Part shown: one piece after another, positions 43,886 to 54,361 of the stretch
Layout of the letters: every line of letters begins with the position of its first letter
How positions within the stretch are numbered: the first letter of the stretch is position 1
Source of the DNA: Methylibium sp. Root1272
GTDB lineage: Bacteria; Pseudomonadota; Gammaproteobacteria; Burkholderiales; Burkholderiaceae_C
Assembly: GCF_001425905.1 (NCBI RefSeq)
Contig: NZ_LMDY01000015.1
Location: 230,790-294,789 of the forward strand
Length of the DNA: 64,000 nt
Direction of reading: 5' to 3'
Program-made: the position numbers and the translations under genes
The notes under the pieces: generated by a model
What the model was told of the DNA's origin: nothing
The model's database searches: none
Seen by the model: the letters and a program-made list of their open reading frames with translations, nothing else

Positions 43886-45685
43886 TCAGACGCCGCTCTG
43901 TCCCGCGGCCGGGTTGCGCAACCGGATGTGCAGCTCGCGCAGCTGCTTCTCGTCGACCGGGCCCGGCGCGTGCGTCAGCAGATCCTGCGCGCGCTGCGTC
44001 TTCGGGAAGGCGATCACATCGCGGATCGAGTCGGCCTTGGTCATCAGCGTGACCAGACGGTCGAGCCCGAAGGCCAGGCCACCGTGCGGCGGCGCACCGT
44101 ACTGCAGCGCATCGAGCAGGAAGCCGAACTTGAGCTGCGCCTCGTCCGGGCCGATCTTGAGCGCGTTGAACACCTTGCTCTGCACCTCGGCGCGGTGGAT
44201 CCGCACCGAGCCGCCGCCGAGCTCCCAGCCGTTGAGCACCATGTCGTAGGCCTTGGCGATGCACTTGCCCGGATCGGTGTCCATCAGGTCCTCGTGGCCG
44301 TCCTTCGGCGCCGTGAACGGGTGGTGCACCGCGGCCCAGCGGTCGCCCTCCTCGTCGTGCTCGAACATCGGGAAGTCGACCACCCAGAGTGGCGCCCACT
44401 TGTCCTCGAACAGGCCACCCGACTTGCCGAAGTCGCTGTGGCCGATCTTGACACGCAGCGCGCCGATGGCGTCGTTGACGACCTTCGCCTTGTCGGCGCC
44501 GAAGAACAGCAGGTCGCCGTTGCGCGCACCGCTGCGCGCGATGATCTCGGCGATCGCCGCGTCGTGCAGGTTCTTGACGATCGGGCTCTGCAGGCCCTCG
44601 CGACCCTTGCTCGCATCGTTGACCTTGATCCAGGCCAGGCCCTTGGCGCCGTAGATCTTGACGAACTCGGTGTAGCCGTCGATCTCGCTGCGGCTCATCT
44701 CGCCGCCGCCCGGCACGCGCAGTGCGACGACGCGACCGCCCTTGGCCTGGGCCGGCGCCGAGAACACCTTGAAGTCCACGTCCTTCATCACCTCGGTGAG
44801 CTCGGTGAGCTCCATCTTCACGCGCAGGTCCGGCTTGTCGGAGCCGAAGCGATGCATCGCCTCGGTGTACTTCATCACCGGGTAGCCGGGCAGTTCCACG
44901 TTCATCACCGCACGGAACACCGTGCGGATCATGCCTTCGAACATGCCGCGGATCTCTTCCTCGTCGAGGAAGGAGGTCTCGATGTCGATCTGCGTGAACT
45001 CGGGCTGGCGGTCGGCGCGCAGGTCCTCGTCGCGGAAGCACTTGGTGATCTGGTAGTAGCGGTCGAAGCCGGCCACCATCAGCAACTGCTTGAAGAGCTG
45101 CGGCGACTGCGGCAGCGCGAAGAACATGCCTTCGTTGACCCGGCTCGGCACGAGGTAGTCGCGCGCGCCCTCCGGCGTGCTCTTGGTCAGCATCGGCGTC
45201 TCGATGTCGATGAAGCCGTTGGCGTCGAGGAACTTGCGCACCTCCATTGCGACCCGGTAGCGCAGGATCAGGTTCTTCTGCATCGCCGGTCGCCGAAGGT
45301 CGAGCACGCGGTGCGTGAGGCGGGTGGTCTCGCTGAGGTTGTCGTCGTCGAGCTGGAACGGCGGCGTGACGCTCGGGTTCAGCACCTCGAGCTCGTGGCA
45401 CAACAGCTCGATCTTGCCGCTCACGAGGTTGGCGTTCTCGGTGCCGGCCGGCCGGGCGCGGACCTTGCCGACGATCTTCAGGCAGAACTCGTTGCGCACG
45501 CCCTCGGCCGCCTTGAACATCTCGGCGCGGTCGGGGTCGCAGACGACCTGCACCAGGCCCTCGCGGTCGCGAAGGTCGATGAAGATCACGCCGCCGTGGT
45601 CGCGCCGGCGGTGGGCCCAGCCCATCAGGGTCACGGTCTGGCCGAGCAGCGTTTCGCTGACGAGGCCGCAGTAGGTGGTACGCAT
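43886..45685 (-). CDS. aspS: Aspartyl-tRNA synthetase
   Basis: A 599-residue class IIb synthetase. It opens with the OB-fold anticodon-binding domain ([29 protein letters not shown]), then the catalytic core: motif 1 ([31 protein letters not shown]), motif 2 ([22 protein letters not shown]), the bacterial GAD insertion (about residues 310-420) and motif 3 ([14 protein letters not shown]). The length suits the bacterial type; many bacteria of this kind use a non-discriminating enzyme when GatCAB is present, which cannot be told here. ATG at 45685. A terminator follows. Confidence 0.97.
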   Translation of the reverse strand: MRTTYCGLVSETLLGQTVTLMGWAHRRRDHGGVIFIDLRDREGLVQVVCDPDRAEMFKAAEGVRNEFCLKIVGKVRARPAGTENANLVSGKIELLCHELEVLNPSVTPPFQLDDDNLSETTRLTHRVLDLRRPAMQKNLILRYRVAMEVRKFLDANGFIDIETPMLTKSTPEGARDYLVPSRVNEGMFFALPQSPQLFKQLLMVAGFDRYYQITKCFRDEDLRADRQPEFTQIDIETSFLDEEEIRGMFEGMIRTVFRAVMNVELPGYPVMKYTEAMHRFGSDKPDLRVKMELTELTEVMKDVDFKVFSAPAQAKGGRVVALRVPGGGEMSRSEIDGYTEFVKIYGAKGLAWIKVNDASKGREGLQSPIVKNLHDAAIAEIIARSGARNGDLLFFGADKAKVVNDAIGALRVKIGHSDFGKSGGLFEDKWAPLWVVDFPMFEHDEEGDRWAAVHHPFTAPKDGHEDLMDTDPGKCIAKAYDMVLNGWELGGGSVRIHRAEVQSKVFNALKIGPDEAQLKFGFLLDALQYGAPPHGGLAFGLDRLVTLMTKADSIRDVIAFPKTQRAQDLLTHAPGPVDEKQLRELHIRLRNPAAGQSGV

Positions 45686-45792
45686 GGAAGAAGGCTCCGG
45701 AACTCTTGGATCGAAGGCCGCCGTGGCGGCGCAATGTTGGGCGCTGGCGGGCTGTGTCGCAAGCCCTCGGGGTTGAACGCGGGCCGCGGCGT

Positions 45793-46443
45793 TCAACCCG
45801 CCAGATTTCGCACCGGCTGCGACGGCAGGTGCAACGGGGGCGCGACGACGCCCATCGAGATGATGTACTTCAGCGCTTCGTCGACGCTCATCGCCAACGC
45901 GACGACATCGGCGCGCGGCACCATCAGGAAGAAGCCCGAGGTCGGGTTGGGCGTGGTCGGCACATAGAGGCTGAGGTAGTCGCCGCTCAGGTGTTCGCCC
46001 GCCTCACCGCCCGGCCGACCGGTGACGAAGGCGATGGTCCACGAGCCCTGGCGCGGGTACTGCACCAGCACCGCCTCGCGGAAAGCGTTGCCGCTGCTGG
46101 AGAACAGCGTGTCCGAGACCTGCTTCACCGAGCTGTAGATCGACTTGACGATCGGAATCTGGTTCAGCAAGCGGCTGCCCTGGCGGAGCCACCATTGCCC
46201 GACGATGTTGGTCGCGAACATGCCGGTCAGCAACAAGCCGACCACCATCACGATGACGCCCAGGCCGGGGATCTGCTTGAGCATCTCCAGCGGCGAATGC
46301 GCGGCCGCCGGCAGCAGCGCCTGCGAGGCGCTGAGCAGCCAGGCGAACACGCCGTCGAGCAGACCGAGCACCGCATGCAGGACCCAGATGGTGATGGCCA
46401 GCGGCAGCCAGACCAGCAGGCCGGCGATCAGGTACTTTTTCAA
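45793..46443 (-). CDS. DUF502 family membrane protein
   Basis: A 216-residue inner-membrane protein with two or three N-terminal hydrophobic helices ([28 protein letters not shown] and [25 protein letters not shown]). The motif [40 protein letters not shown] is the DUF502 hallmark. Function is unknown. In Burkholderiales it commonly lies next to aspS and FmdB as here, so a conserved chromosomal segment is retained. Confidence 0.9.
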   Translation of the reverse strand: MKKYLIAGLLVWLPLAITIWVLHAVLGLLDGVFAWLLSASQALLPAAAHSPLEMLKQIPGLGVIVMVVGLLLTGMFATNIVGQWWLRQGSRLLNQIPIVKSIYSSVKQVSDTLFSSSGNAFREAVLVQYPRQGSWTIAFVTGRPGGEAGEHLSGDYLSLYVPTTPNPTSGFFLMVPRADVVALAMSVDEALKYIISMGVVAPPLHLPSQPVRNLAG

Positions 46444-46486
46444 TCAGGGCTTTCGGACGGGGCGAAACGCGATGCGCGGGGGCAGT

Positions 46487-46873
46487 TCAATGGCAGGCAC
46501 AGGAGGAACCGCAGCCGCCCGCGGCGGCCGATGGCGTCGAGGTCGGAGCCGCGCCGCCGCCGGCATCACCGCCCGAGCTGCCGCCGCCGGAGTTCCCACC
46601 ACCGCTGTCGGCGGCGGGCGCCGCTGCCGGCGTCGCGGCGGCAGTGCCATCCGTCTTGGGCGCCGTTGCAGCCGCGGCTGCGGGCTGGGCGCCATTGCGG
46701 AAGTCGGTGACGTACCACCCCGAGCCCTTGAGCTGGAACCCGGCAGCCGTGAGCTGCTTCTTGTAGGCGCTGGCGCCGCAGGAAGGACAGACCGTGAGCA
46801 GCGGATCGGAGATCTTCTGGAGCACGTCCTGCGCATGGCCGCAGGACTCGCAGCGATAAGCGTAGATCGGCAT
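46487..46873 (-). CDS. FmdB family zinc-ribbon protein
   Basis: A 128-residue protein with an N-terminal CxxC zinc ribbon: MPIYAYRCESCGH (Cys8, Cys11) and CPSC (Cys29, Cys32). GFQLKGSGWYVTDFR is the family core. The C-terminal half is an alanine/glycine/serine/proline-rich tail ending in a cysteine cluster CGSSCACH. Low-complexity codon content fits the neighbourhood. Regulatory or metal roles have been suggested for the family but are not proven. ATG at 46873; a minus-strand TACAAT box is about 30 bases upstream. Confidence 0.88.
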   Translation of the reverse strand: MPIYAYRCESCGHAQDVLQKISDPLLTVCPSCGASAYKKQLTAAGFQLKGSGWYVTDFRNGAQPAAAAATAPKTDGTAAATPAAAPAADSGGGNSGGGSSGGDAGGGAAPTSTPSAAAGGCGSSCACH

Positions 46874-46970
46874 GGCTAAGCCCTTGATTCGAAAAGCGGA
46901 ATTGTAAGGGTGCGGCCACCGCCGGCGGCGGCTCCGGGGCCTTCGCAGGGCCCGCACGCGCGTCGGCGCG

Positions 46971-48548
46971 TCAACCCGGCCAGCGCTGCCAGATCTCCAC
47001 CGCGAGCAGTCCCAGCAGGAAGCCGACGCCGGCATAGAGCACCGCCTGCAGCAGGCGGTTGGTGCGCCGCTGCTCGGACAGCACCGCGGCGAGCAGCGCT
47101 TCCGTCGGGCTATCGCCGTGCGCTGCCGGGCGCACCCGGGCCTGGGCCGCGAGGGCGTCGTGCAGGAGCCGCGGCAGCTCGGGCAGCATCTTCGCGTAGC
47201 GCGGGGCTTCGTCCTTGAATCGCTCGAGCAGACCGCGCCAGCCGATCTGCGCGTCCATCCAGCGCTCAAGGAAGGGCTTGGCGGTGCTCCACAGGTCGAG
47301 TTCGGGGTCGAGCTGGCGCCCCAGCCCCTCGACGTTGAGCAGCGTCTTCTGGAGCAGCACCAGCTGCGGCTGGATCTCGACGTTGAAGCGCCGCGAGGTC
47401 TGGAAGAGCCGCAACAGCACCTGGCCGAGCGAGATCTCCTTCAGCGGCCGGTCGAAGTAGGGTTCGCAGCAGGCCCGGATCGCGCCTTCGAGCTCGTCGA
47501 TGCGCGTCCCGGCTGGCACCCAGCCCGACTCGAGGTGCAACTCGGCCACGCGCTTGTAGTCGCGGCGGAAGAAGGCGATGAAATTCTGAGCGAGATAGTC
47601 CTTGTCGGACTCCGTCAGCGTGCCGATGATGCCGAAGTCGAGCGCCACGTAGCGCCCGAAGGTCCGCGGCGCCAGGCTGACCTGGATGTTGCCCGGGTGC
47701 ATGTCGGCGTGGAAGAAGCCGTCGCGGAACACCTGCGTGAAGAAGATCGTCACGCCGTCGCGCGCCAGCTTCTTGAAATCGACGCCCGCCTCGCGCAGCC
47801 GAGCCACCTGGCTGATCGGCACGCCGTTCATGCGCTCCATGACGATGACGCCGGGCGTGCAGAGATCCCACATCATCTCCGGCACCAGCACGAGGTCCAG
47901 GCCCTCCATGTTGCGGCGCAGCTGCGCGGCATTGGCGGCCTCGCGCACCAGGTCCAACTCGTCGTGCAGGTACTTGTCGAACTCCGCCACCACCTCGCGC
48001 GGCTTGAGCCGCTTGCCGTCGGCCGAGTAGCGATCGGCCCAGCCGGCCAGCACGCGCAGCAGCGCGAGGTCGGAGTCGATGATCTGCAGCACGCCCGGGC
48101 GCAGCACCTTCACGGCCACCTCGCGGCCGTCGTTCAGTACCGCGAAATGCACCTGCGCGATCGACGCGCTGGCCACCGGCTCGCGCTCGAAGCTGGCGAA
48201 CAGCTGGTCCAGCGGCCGACCGAAAGCCGCCTCCACCAGCGCCACCGCCTGCTCGGCGGGGAACGGCGGAACGTCGTCCTGCAGCTTCGCCAATTCGTCG
48301 GCCACGTCGACGGGCAGCAGATCGCGCCGGGTCGACAGGACCTGTCCGAACTTGACGAAGATGGGGCCGAGACGCTCCAGCGCCATGCGCAGGCGCGCGC
48401 CGCGCGGCGCATCGAGGCGCCGACCCATCCCGACCGCACGGGCCAGCCCGCGCACCCAGCGCTGGCGGAAACTCGACAGCGCCAGTTCGTCGAGCCCGTA
48501 CCGAAGGACGATGAAGACGATGTAGACCAGGCGCGCGAGATCCCTCAT
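46971..48548 (-). CDS. ubiB: Ubiquinone biosynthesis kinase-like protein UbiB
   Basis: A 525-residue atypical ABC1/ADCK-family ATPase required for ubiquinone synthesis. The KxGQ motif is in [19 protein letters not shown], the alanine-rich loop in [13 protein letters not shown], the catalytic segment in [15 protein letters not shown] and DFG in [10 protein letters not shown]. Two C-terminal transmembrane helices ([22 protein letters not shown]) anchor it to the inner membrane. Start overlaps the ubiJ stop by 4 bases. Confidence 0.94.
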   Translation of the reverse strand: MRDLARLVYIVFIVLRYGLDELALSSFRQRWVRGLARAVGMGRRLDAPRGARLRMALERLGPIFVKFGQVLSTRRDLLPVDVADELAKLQDDVPPFPAEQAVALVEAAFGRPLDQLFASFEREPVASASIAQVHFAVLNDGREVAVKVLRPGVLQIIDSDLALLRVLAGWADRYSADGKRLKPREVVAEFDKYLHDELDLVREAANAAQLRRNMEGLDLVLVPEMMWDLCTPGVIVMERMNGVPISQVARLREAGVDFKKLARDGVTIFFTQVFRDGFFHADMHPGNIQVSLAPRTFGRYVALDFGIIGTLTESDKDYLAQNFIAFFRRDYKRVAELHLESGWVPAGTRIDELEGAIRACCEPYFDRPLKEISLGQVLLRLFQTSRRFNVEIQPQLVLLQKTLLNVEGLGRQLDPELDLWSTAKPFLERWMDAQIGWRGLLERFKDEAPRYAKMLPELPRLLHDALAAQARVRPAAHGDSPTEALLAAVLSEQRRTNRLLQAVLYAGVGFLLGLLAVEIWQRWPG

Positions 48549-49108
48549 CGCGACGGCGATCCGTTCGCGCCCGCAGCGAGCGTGGCGGCGGCGTGCGCGG
48601 CCGCCCGCAATGCGGCAGCAGCGCCCCGCCCTGCGCGCGCCAGCCCCTCGGCTGCCACCGGGCCGAACAGCCGGGAGAGATCGGCCTGTACGTCCCACCG
48701 CAGGTTCTCGACCACCCAATGCAGGTCGGCAGCGAAGGCCGCATCGCCCTGGATCGTCACGTTCGGCCGGCGCCCGTTCAACCAATCCAGCGCTGATTGG
48801 GCTGGGTTCGAGGCCTCGAAGCTCATCTGCAGCTCATCGATCGCCTCGGAGCCACCCTCCTGCGGCGCCCATTCCAGCAACCCTGCAGGCGTCACGCGAA
48901 ACCTCAATACAGGTGGCCGCGGCAGCCAGGAAGGCAAGGCATCGGCTCGCAAGGCCACACACCGACCAGCGTGTCGGATCAGATGCTCCGCCGCAGCAGG
49001 CTCGGCAGCCAGGAGATGGTTGAGCCACAGCGTGAGCCGCTCGCCCATGGCAGGCCCGACCGCCGCCGTGGCTGCGCCGAGAAATCGCGAGTCGAAAGCG
49101 TGAAGCAT
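48545..49108 (-). CDS. ubiJ: Ubiquinone biosynthesis accessory factor UbiJ (SCP2 domain)
   Basis: A 187-residue SCP2-domain protein that binds lipid intermediates in the Ubi complex. [56 protein letters not shown] is the UbiJ core with the conserved WD. It lies upstream of ubiB with a 4-base overlap, as in other proteobacteria (ubiE is not adjacent here). ATG at 49108 is preceded by TACAAT with a six-base gap. Confidence 0.9.
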   Translation of the reverse strand: MLHAFDSRFLGAATAAVGPAMGERLTLWLNHLLAAEPAAAEHLIRHAGRCVALRADALPSWLPRPPVLRFRVTPAGLLEWAPQEGGSEAIDELQMSFEASNPAQSALDWLNGRRPNVTIQGDAAFAADLHWVVENLRWDVQADLSRLFGPVAAEGLARAGRGAAAALRAAAHAAATLAAGANGSPSR

Positions 49109-49120
49109 TTGCGAATTGTA
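49109..49120 (-). promoter_or_regulatory. -10-like TACAAT six bases before ATG
   Basis: On the minus strand TACAAT (49115-49120) is followed by six bases and the ubiJ ATG. Confidence 0.45.
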
Positions 49121-49326
49121 GGCAAGCGCCCGCATCGCGCCCCCGGGGATAGGGGCCCGGTGCCGTGGGGACATGCGCGAGAATTCTTGGTGGCGGGTTC
49201 GGGTGGCGCGGGTCTGGTCGATCGCAATGACTGCTCGCATGCCACCAGCTGCCGAGTTGTGCTGGCAAGACGAGGGACGGTGGCGAACCACGGCGATGCC
49301 TGAAGCGAAAGCCCTGATCAACATCC

Positions 49327-50721
49327 ATGTTCGAAGACCGCAGCTACAAGAGAACGTTCTACAGCGCACCGCAATCGGTGACCTCGCTCGTTGCGGCGTT
49401 TCTCGAGCCGACGGTGTCGGTGGTGACCTACGTGGCGGTCTGCCACTGGTTCGACGAGCCTATCCTGCGGGCTTCGTTGACGTTGTGCCTGCTGGTCTTC
49501 GTGCTTACCTTTCCGGGGCGCAACCGCTTCCGCGATCACATGGTGGCCGCAGGTATCGACATCGCGTCGTCCTGGCTGGTTCTGCTCGCCATCCTTGCGC
49601 TCTGCGGTTATGCCACGCGAAGCCTGCAGTTCTTCAACCGAGACGTCCTGATCGCCTGGGGGCTGATCACCCCAGTGCTCCAATGGGTCGCCGTCTGGAT
49701 CGGCAAGCTGATTCTGCGTCGGCGCGCTGCGCTGCCCGAGGCACGACGCACAGCAATCGTCGTCGGAGCCAGCCCGCTGGGCGTCAAGGTCGCCAGAGCA
49801 CTGACTTCTGGAAGAGACACGGGCGTTGATTTTGTCGGCTACTTCGATGATCGAACCGATGAGCGTGTGCACGTCGACGGGATGGCGAAACGCCTAGGCG
49901 GGCTTGCAGACGTCGCGGCGTATGTGTCGCTGCACGGCGTCCGCGAGGCCTATATCACCCTGCCTTTGGGGTCGCAGCCGCGAATTGTCGAACTCCTGGA
50001 GTCACTCCAAGGCACAACCGCATCGCTTTACTTCGTACCGGACGTCTTCGGCATCAGCATCATTCAAGGGCGTTTCGAAGATGTCAACGGGGTGCCTGTG
50101 GTGGGCATTTGCGAAACACCGTTCACGGGCACGAACGACTTGGTCAAGCGCATCAGTGACGTCGTTGTGGCAACGCTCATCCTGATCTTGATCTCCCCCG
50201 TGCTTGTCGCCATTGCGATCGGCGTGAAGCTCAGTTCACCCGGTCCGATCATCTTCCGCCAGAAGCGCAATGGCCTAGATGGCAACGAGATCACGGTGTA
50301 CAAGTTTCGCTCCATGACCACACAGGACAACGGGGCAGTTGTCAAGCAGGCAACGAAGCACGATGCCCGCATCACCAAGTTCGGCGCATTCATCCGCCGC
50401 ACCTCCTTGGACGAACTGCCGCAGTTCTTCAACGTCCTCCAGGGCCGCATGAGCATCGTCGGGCCTCGGCCTCACGCGGTGGCACACAATCAGATGTACC
50501 GAGAGTTGATCAAGGCCTACATGGTTCGACACAAGGTGAAACCGGGCATCACTGGTTGGGCTCAAGTCAACGGGTTCCGTGGCGAAACGGACACGATCGA
50601 GAAAATGCAGGCCCGCGTCGAATACGATCTTGAGTACCTGCGCAACTGGTCGTTGGCGCTTGATCTTCAGATCATCATTCGCACGGTTCGCACCATGTTC
50701 TTCGATCGAAACGCATATTGA
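49327..50721 (+). CDS. Undecaprenyl-phosphate glucose-1-phosphate-type sugar transferase (WcaJ/EpsB-like)
   Basis: A 464-residue polyisoprenyl-phosphate hexose-1-phosphate transferase that loads the first sugar of an exopolysaccharide repeat onto undecaprenyl phosphate. Several N-terminal hydrophobic helices precede a Rossmann-like CoA-binding domain (AIVVGASPLGVKVARAL). A further helix (VVVATLILILISPVLVAIAIGVKLS) leads to the bacterial sugar transferase domain with FRQKRNGLDGNEITVYKFRSM, RRTSLDELPQFFNVLQG, SIVGPRPHAV and KPGITGWAQVNGFRGETDT. First gene of the plus-strand EPS half, 36 bases before the epsL-like ATG. Confidence 0.93.
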   Translation: MFEDRSYKRTFYSAPQSVTSLVAAFLEPTVSVVTYVAVCHWFDEPILRASLTLCLLVFVLTFPGRNRFRDHMVAAGIDIASSWLVLLAILALCGYATRSLQFFNRDVLIAWGLITPVLQWVAVWIGKLILRRRAALPEARRTAIVVGASPLGVKVARALTSGRDTGVDFVGYFDDRTDERVHVDGMAKRLGGLADVAAYVSLHGVREAYITLPLGSQPRIVELLESLQGTTASLYFVPDVFGISIIQGRFEDVNGVPVVGICETPFTGTNDLVKRISDVVVATLILILISPVLVAIAIGVKLSSPGPIIFRQKRNGLDGNEITVYKFRSMTTQDNGAVVKQATKHDARITKFGAFIRRTSLDELPQFFNVLQGRMSIVGPRPHAVAHNQMYRELIKAYMVRHKVKPGITGWAQVNGFRGETDTIEKMQARVEYDLEYLRNWSLALDLQIIIRTVRTMFFDRNAY

Positions 50722-50756
50722 TGCTGGGCGAACCGGAGACTTACAAGGAATTCACG

Positions 50757-52007
50757 ATGAAACTTCGCCATAAGCTCAATCTCGCTTTGCTTGGGGCCGC
50801 CTGCACGGGGGGGTCGGTTGCGCAAGTGGAACTCCAGCCATCGTCCAGTCCTTACTACATCGGCGCATCCCAGGCCTTCACGCGCGAGGACAACATCTTC
50901 CGCACACCGGAGGGTCAGCCAGAGATCAGCGACACCTATTCCACGACATCGCTTCTGGCCGGAGTAAATCAGCCGATCGGGCGTCAACGCTTGTTCGCGA
51001 ACGCTGCCCTCGGCCGAAACATCTTTCGCGACAACTCCCAGCTCAACAACACCGCGTACGACCTCGACGCCGGCTTGGATTGGGCCACGATCGACAAGCT
51101 TTCGGGCACGCTCAGCTATGCGACCAAGCGGAATCTCGCGCGCTATGGGGTGGACGATGGCCCGACTTTGACCACCGAAAAGAACGAGGAGCGCAGCCAG
51201 CAACTGCTTGCTCGCATCCAGTACGGCATGGCTTCGCTGATGTCGCTCGAAGGTACCGCCATCCATCGCGAACTCGATTATTCGGCGGCGAGCTACGCGT
51301 TCAAGGAACTGAAGCAGGACTCGCTCGGCTTGCGCGTTCTGTACCGCCCCAGCGGCTTGCTCACGCTGGGCGCCGGGGTTCGCGGCACCGACGGACGCTA
51401 TCCGTTCGCGATCCAAACGGCGCCGGGTGTCTTCGAGGAAGACGCGTTCGATCGACGAGATTTCGACCTCTCCGCGGTTTGGACGGCCACTGGATTGAGC
51501 CGCCTGACGGCGCGTCTGAGCTACAGCAAAGAGGATCACGATCGCTTGCAGTCGCGCGATTTCTCCGGCGTCACCGGCGCGCTGAGTTGGGCATATGCAG
51601 CCACCGGAAAGCTCAATTTCATCACCGATTTGATTCGCGACACCGGGTCGGAGAACAGCTTCAACGACTTCTCGAGCGGAGCCAGCACCTCCGGCAACAC
51701 CAATCGAGTCTCCAATGCGGTGCGTCTGCGCGCCACCTACGATGCGACGGCGAAGATCCGGTTCGGAACTGACCTCAAGTATCAGAAGCGCGATCTCGTC
51801 AATACCTTCACATTGACGGGCGGCACCTCGACGCAAACCGGAGAAGACAAGACCACCGAGTTCAGCCTGACCGGCCGCTACAAGCCGACCCGCAATGCCG
51901 AGATCGAATGCGGCGTCGGGCGCGAGAAGAGAACGACCTCATCGCCGATTTCCTATCCGTATTCCGCCGGCAAGGCCAGTTGCTCGGCGCAACTGGTGCT
52001 CCAGTAG
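50757..52007 (+). CDS. EpsL-like outer-membrane beta-barrel of exopolysaccharide loci
   Basis: A 416-residue exported protein with a signal peptide (MKLRHKLNLALLGAACTGGSVAQ) and alternating beta strands with aromatic girdle residues throughout, consistent with an outer-membrane barrel. It resembles the EpsL family found in methanolan-type and related EPS operons (recall-based). It sits between the sugar transferase and the UDP-sugar dehydrogenase. Role is probably export or anchoring of the polymer; not shown. ATG at 50757 gives the signal peptide. Confidence 0.72.
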   Translation: MKLRHKLNLALLGAACTGGSVAQVELQPSSSPYYIGASQAFTREDNIFRTPEGQPEISDTYSTTSLLAGVNQPIGRQRLFANAALGRNIFRDNSQLNNTAYDLDAGLDWATIDKLSGTLSYATKRNLARYGVDDGPTLTTEKNEERSQQLLARIQYGMASLMSLEGTAIHRELDYSAASYAFKELKQDSLGLRVLYRPSGLLTLGAGVRGTDGRYPFAIQTAPGVFEEDAFDRRDFDLSAVWTATGLSRLTARLSYSKEDHDRLQSRDFSGVTGALSWAYAATGKLNFITDLIRDTGSENSFNDFSSGASTSGNTNRVSNAVRLRATYDATAKIRFGTDLKYQKRDLVNTFTLTGGTSTQTGEDKTTEFSLTGRYKPTRNAEIECGVGREKRTTSSPISYPYSAGKASCSAQLVLQ

Positions 52008-52115
52008 CAACCCCAGGTCCGCCAGGTTTCGGTTCAGGTATCGCGCTTGACGGCCGGACGCGTCGATGCGCCAGCCTCAATGAGTATTCATCATCCCTAG
52101 CAAGAGGTAAGTATC

Positions 52116-53396
52116 GTGTCAGTCGTTGCAGTCATAGGCCTGGGTTACGTCGGACTCCCGCTGGTGGTGGAGTTCGGCAAGAGCATTCCGGTGATCGGTT
52201 TCGACATCGTCGAAACGAAAGTCGCCAAGTGTCAGGCCGGGACGGACCCGTCTCGCGAGATCCCCGACGAAGAAATGCAAGCCGCGATTCACGCGACTTA
52301 CACCAGCGACGCCTCGCAATTGAGCGCCGCGGACTACCTGATCGTGGCCGTGCCCACACCGGTGGACGATGCTCACATTCCCGATTTCCGGCCGCTGATC
52401 GGGGCCAGCCGGGCCATCGGCGCCCACCTCAAGAAGGGAGCCGTGGTCATCTATGAATCCACCGTGTATCCCGGCGCGACCGAAGAGATCTGCATTCCCG
52501 AACTCGAGAAGACATCGGGCTTGAAGTGGAAGCGCGACTTCTTCGTCGGCTACAGCCCCGAACGGATCAATCCGGGGGATCGCGAACACATGCTCACCAA
52601 CGTTATCAAGGTGGTCGCCGGCGACACCCCGGAAACCTTGGAGCGTGTGGCGAGCCTGTACGAACGCATCGTGAAGCCGGGAGTACACCGCTGCACCAGT
52701 ATCAAAGCGGCAGAAGCCTGCAAGGTGATCGAGAACACACAGCGTGACCTCAACATCGCGCTGATGAACGAACTCGCGATCATCTTTGACAAGATCTCGA
52801 TCGATACCGCCGAAGTTCTCGAGGCGGCCGGCACGAAGTGGAACTTCCTGCGCTTCAAGCCCGGTCTGGTCGGCGGCCACTGCATCGGCGTGGACCCGTA
52901 CTACCTAACCCACAAGGCGGAGATGCTCGGCTATCACCCGCAGGTCATCCTTGCGGGCCGGAGGATCAACGACGGCATGGGCAAATACATCGCCGAGCAG
53001 ACTGTCAAGCAGATGATCGGTGGCGGCAGCTACGTGAAGGGCGCCAAGGTCATCGTGCTCGGATTGACCTTCAAGGAAAACTGCCCCGATCTGCGCAACA
53101 GCAAGGTCATCGACATCATCCAGGAACTCAAGAGCTACGGCATCGAAGTGTTCGTGCACGACCCCGAGGCGGATCCGGAAGAGGCCATGCACGAGTACGG
53201 CGTCAAGCTGTTGCCGTGGGAAGAACTGCCCCGCGCCGACGCCATCGTCGCCGCCGTTGCGCACAACGAGTACAAGACGCTGTCGGCCGGTGATTTCGCC
53301 CGCAAGGTCGTCAAGGGTGGCAATTTCGTCGACGTGAAGGCCAATTTCGACGAGAAGGAATTGCAGGCGAACGGCATCAAGGTCTGGCGCTTGTAA
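52116..53396 (+). CDS. tviB: UDP-N-acetyl-hexosamine 6-dehydrogenase, TviB/WbpA-like
   Basis: A 426-residue NAD-dependent dehydrogenase oxidising UDP-GlcNAc (or UDP-GalNAc) to the uronic acid. N-terminal VAVIGLGYVGLPLVVEFGK is the Rossmann loop; the catalytic Cys256 lies in GGHCIGVDPYYLTHKAEMLG; C-terminal LGLTFKENCPDLRNSKVIDII is the second Rossmann domain. Start is GTG at 52116, preceded by AAGAGGTAA. The closest recalled relatives are TviB (Vi antigen) and WbpO. No C4-epimerase is adjacent. The decayed IS481 follows 45 bases after the stop. Confidence 0.92.
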   Translation: MSVVAVIGLGYVGLPLVVEFGKSIPVIGFDIVETKVAKCQAGTDPSREIPDEEMQAAIHATYTSDASQLSAADYLIVAVPTPVDDAHIPDFRPLIGASRAIGAHLKKGAVVIYESTVYPGATEEICIPELEKTSGLKWKRDFFVGYSPERINPGDREHMLTNVIKVVAGDTPETLERVASLYERIVKPGVHRCTSIKAAEACKVIENTQRDLNIALMNELAIIFDKISIDTAEVLEAAGTKWNFLRFKPGLVGGHCIGVDPYYLTHKAEMLGYHPQVILAGRRINDGMGKYIAEQTVKQMIGGGSYVKGAKVIVLGLTFKENCPDLRNSKVIDIIQELKSYGIEVFVHDPEADPEEAMHEYGVKLLPWEELPRADAIVAAVAHNEYKTLSAGDFARKVVKGGNFVDVKANFDEKELQANGIKVWRL

Positions 53397-53441
53397 GCCG
53401 GCAAGTCCGGCCGCACCGCCGCGGTCGCCGCAGCGGCTGGT

Positions 53442-53464
53442 TGTGACGCGTCAAGACGTTGTTT
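53442..53464 (+). repeat. Terminal inverted repeat of the IS481-family element, left end
   Basis: The sequence starting TGTGACGCGTCAAGACGTTG matches the complement of the right end (54338-54360) at 18 of 23 positions. Confidence 0.75.
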
Positions 53465-54294
53465 CTTGACGAGATGAGTCTGGACATGGGTGCGGCACCA
53501 CCGATGCCACTGTGAGGGCGGTGCCAGCTGTAGTGATGCTGCCAACTGGCCCGGGCCGCTGTTCTGTGCATCGAGTTCTGGTATGCCCAGCCGTAGGCCC
53601 ACTCGCGCAGGGCCGACGGGATGAAGCGCTCGGCCTTACCGTTGGTCTGCGGCCGGTAGGCACGCGTGAAACGGTGCTTGATGCCCAGGCCCTCTGGCAG
53701 GTTCGTGCGAAGTCGTGCGAGCGGAACAGCGCACCGTTTCGGTCAGCGGCCGCTTGATGCTCACGCCCAGCCGGGCACAGTACGCCACGGCGTCCTTCAG
53801 GAACTGCACTGCCTGCGGCGTCTTCTCGTCCGGGTGCGTGGCCATGAAGGCGATCCGGGCGTGGTCGTCGATGGCCACGAACAGCGTCTCCCAGCCGGCG
53901 CCGTCCACCCCGTCGCGCCGGTTGCCTGTGACGCGGTGGCTCGGCCGCACGATGCGCCCGAGCCTCTTGGTGTCGATGTGCAGCAGATCGCCAGGGGCCT
54001 CGTGCTCGCCGCGCTGCAACGGCTCGAGCGGCCGCAGGTCGCTCAGCTTGGACAGGCCCGCACGCGCGAGCACCCGGCTGACGGTGGACTCCGAGACACC
54101 GACGCTGCGGGCGACCTGAGCCTGAGCATGCACCGACGGACGCAGATCGACATCAGCATTGCCTTGCCAGGCTCGATCGCCCGCGGCGAGCGCACCGGTC
54201 GCGACGAAGCGTCCTCCAGTGCAGACTCTCCGCCAGCCAGGAATCGCCCCAGCCACGTGCACGCCACCGGCGGCGTCACGCAAGACTGAGGGTT
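53450..54294 (-). pseudogene. IS481 transposase, frameshifted
   Basis: Reading on the minus strand, pieces of an IS481 DDE transposase appear in several frames. The helix-turn-helix start (WLGRFLAGGESALEDASSRPVRSPRAIEPGKA) ends near 54130 in one frame. Another frame continues RSVGVSESTVSRVLARAGLSKLSDLRPLEP and the core GDLLHIDTKRLGRIVRPSHRVTG to about 53740. A third frame near 53510 gives HHYSWHRPHSGIGGAAP. The conserved MTDNG-type motif is lost at the frame change near 53740. At least two frameshifts make it inactive. Confidence 0.85.
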
Positions 54295-54337
54295 TGGCGA
54301 TTTCCAGTCTCTCAGACTCAATCCGGGCGAACACCCG

Positions 54338-54360
54338 ATACAACCTATTGAAGCTTCACA
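54338..54360 (-). repeat. Terminal inverted repeat of the IS481-family element, right end
   Basis: On the minus strand TGTGAAGCTTCAATAGGTTG plus three further bases pairs with the left repeat. The adjacent GCTAGC (54361-54366) contains the stop codon of the next gene. Confidence 0.75.
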
Positions 54361-54361
54361 G

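Larger units (their letters stand above)
53442..54360 (-). mobile_element. Decayed IS481-family insertion sequence
   Basis: A 919-bp element bounded by 23-base inverted repeats (53442-53464 and 54338-54360, 18/23 matching). The 54360 end reads TGTGAAGCTTCAATAGGTTG on the minus strand, close to the end of IS481 itself. The flank to the right is GCTAGC, matching the CTAG-centred target of IS481, and the left flank is GCTGGT, a plausible diverged duplicate. The element is somewhat shorter than intact IS481 (about 1.05 kb), and its transposase is broken. Confidence 0.82.

Noticed and set aside
46490..46680. Simple-sequence stretch in the FmdB tail as a possible repeat array
   Set aside because: It encodes a low-complexity Ala/Gly/Ser/Pro tail common in this family; no regular DNA unit is seen.
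53398..53413. GCCGG-N6-CCGGC hairpin after tviB as terminator
   Set aside because: Short stem with no T-run; it may be incidental in GC-rich DNA just before the IS end.
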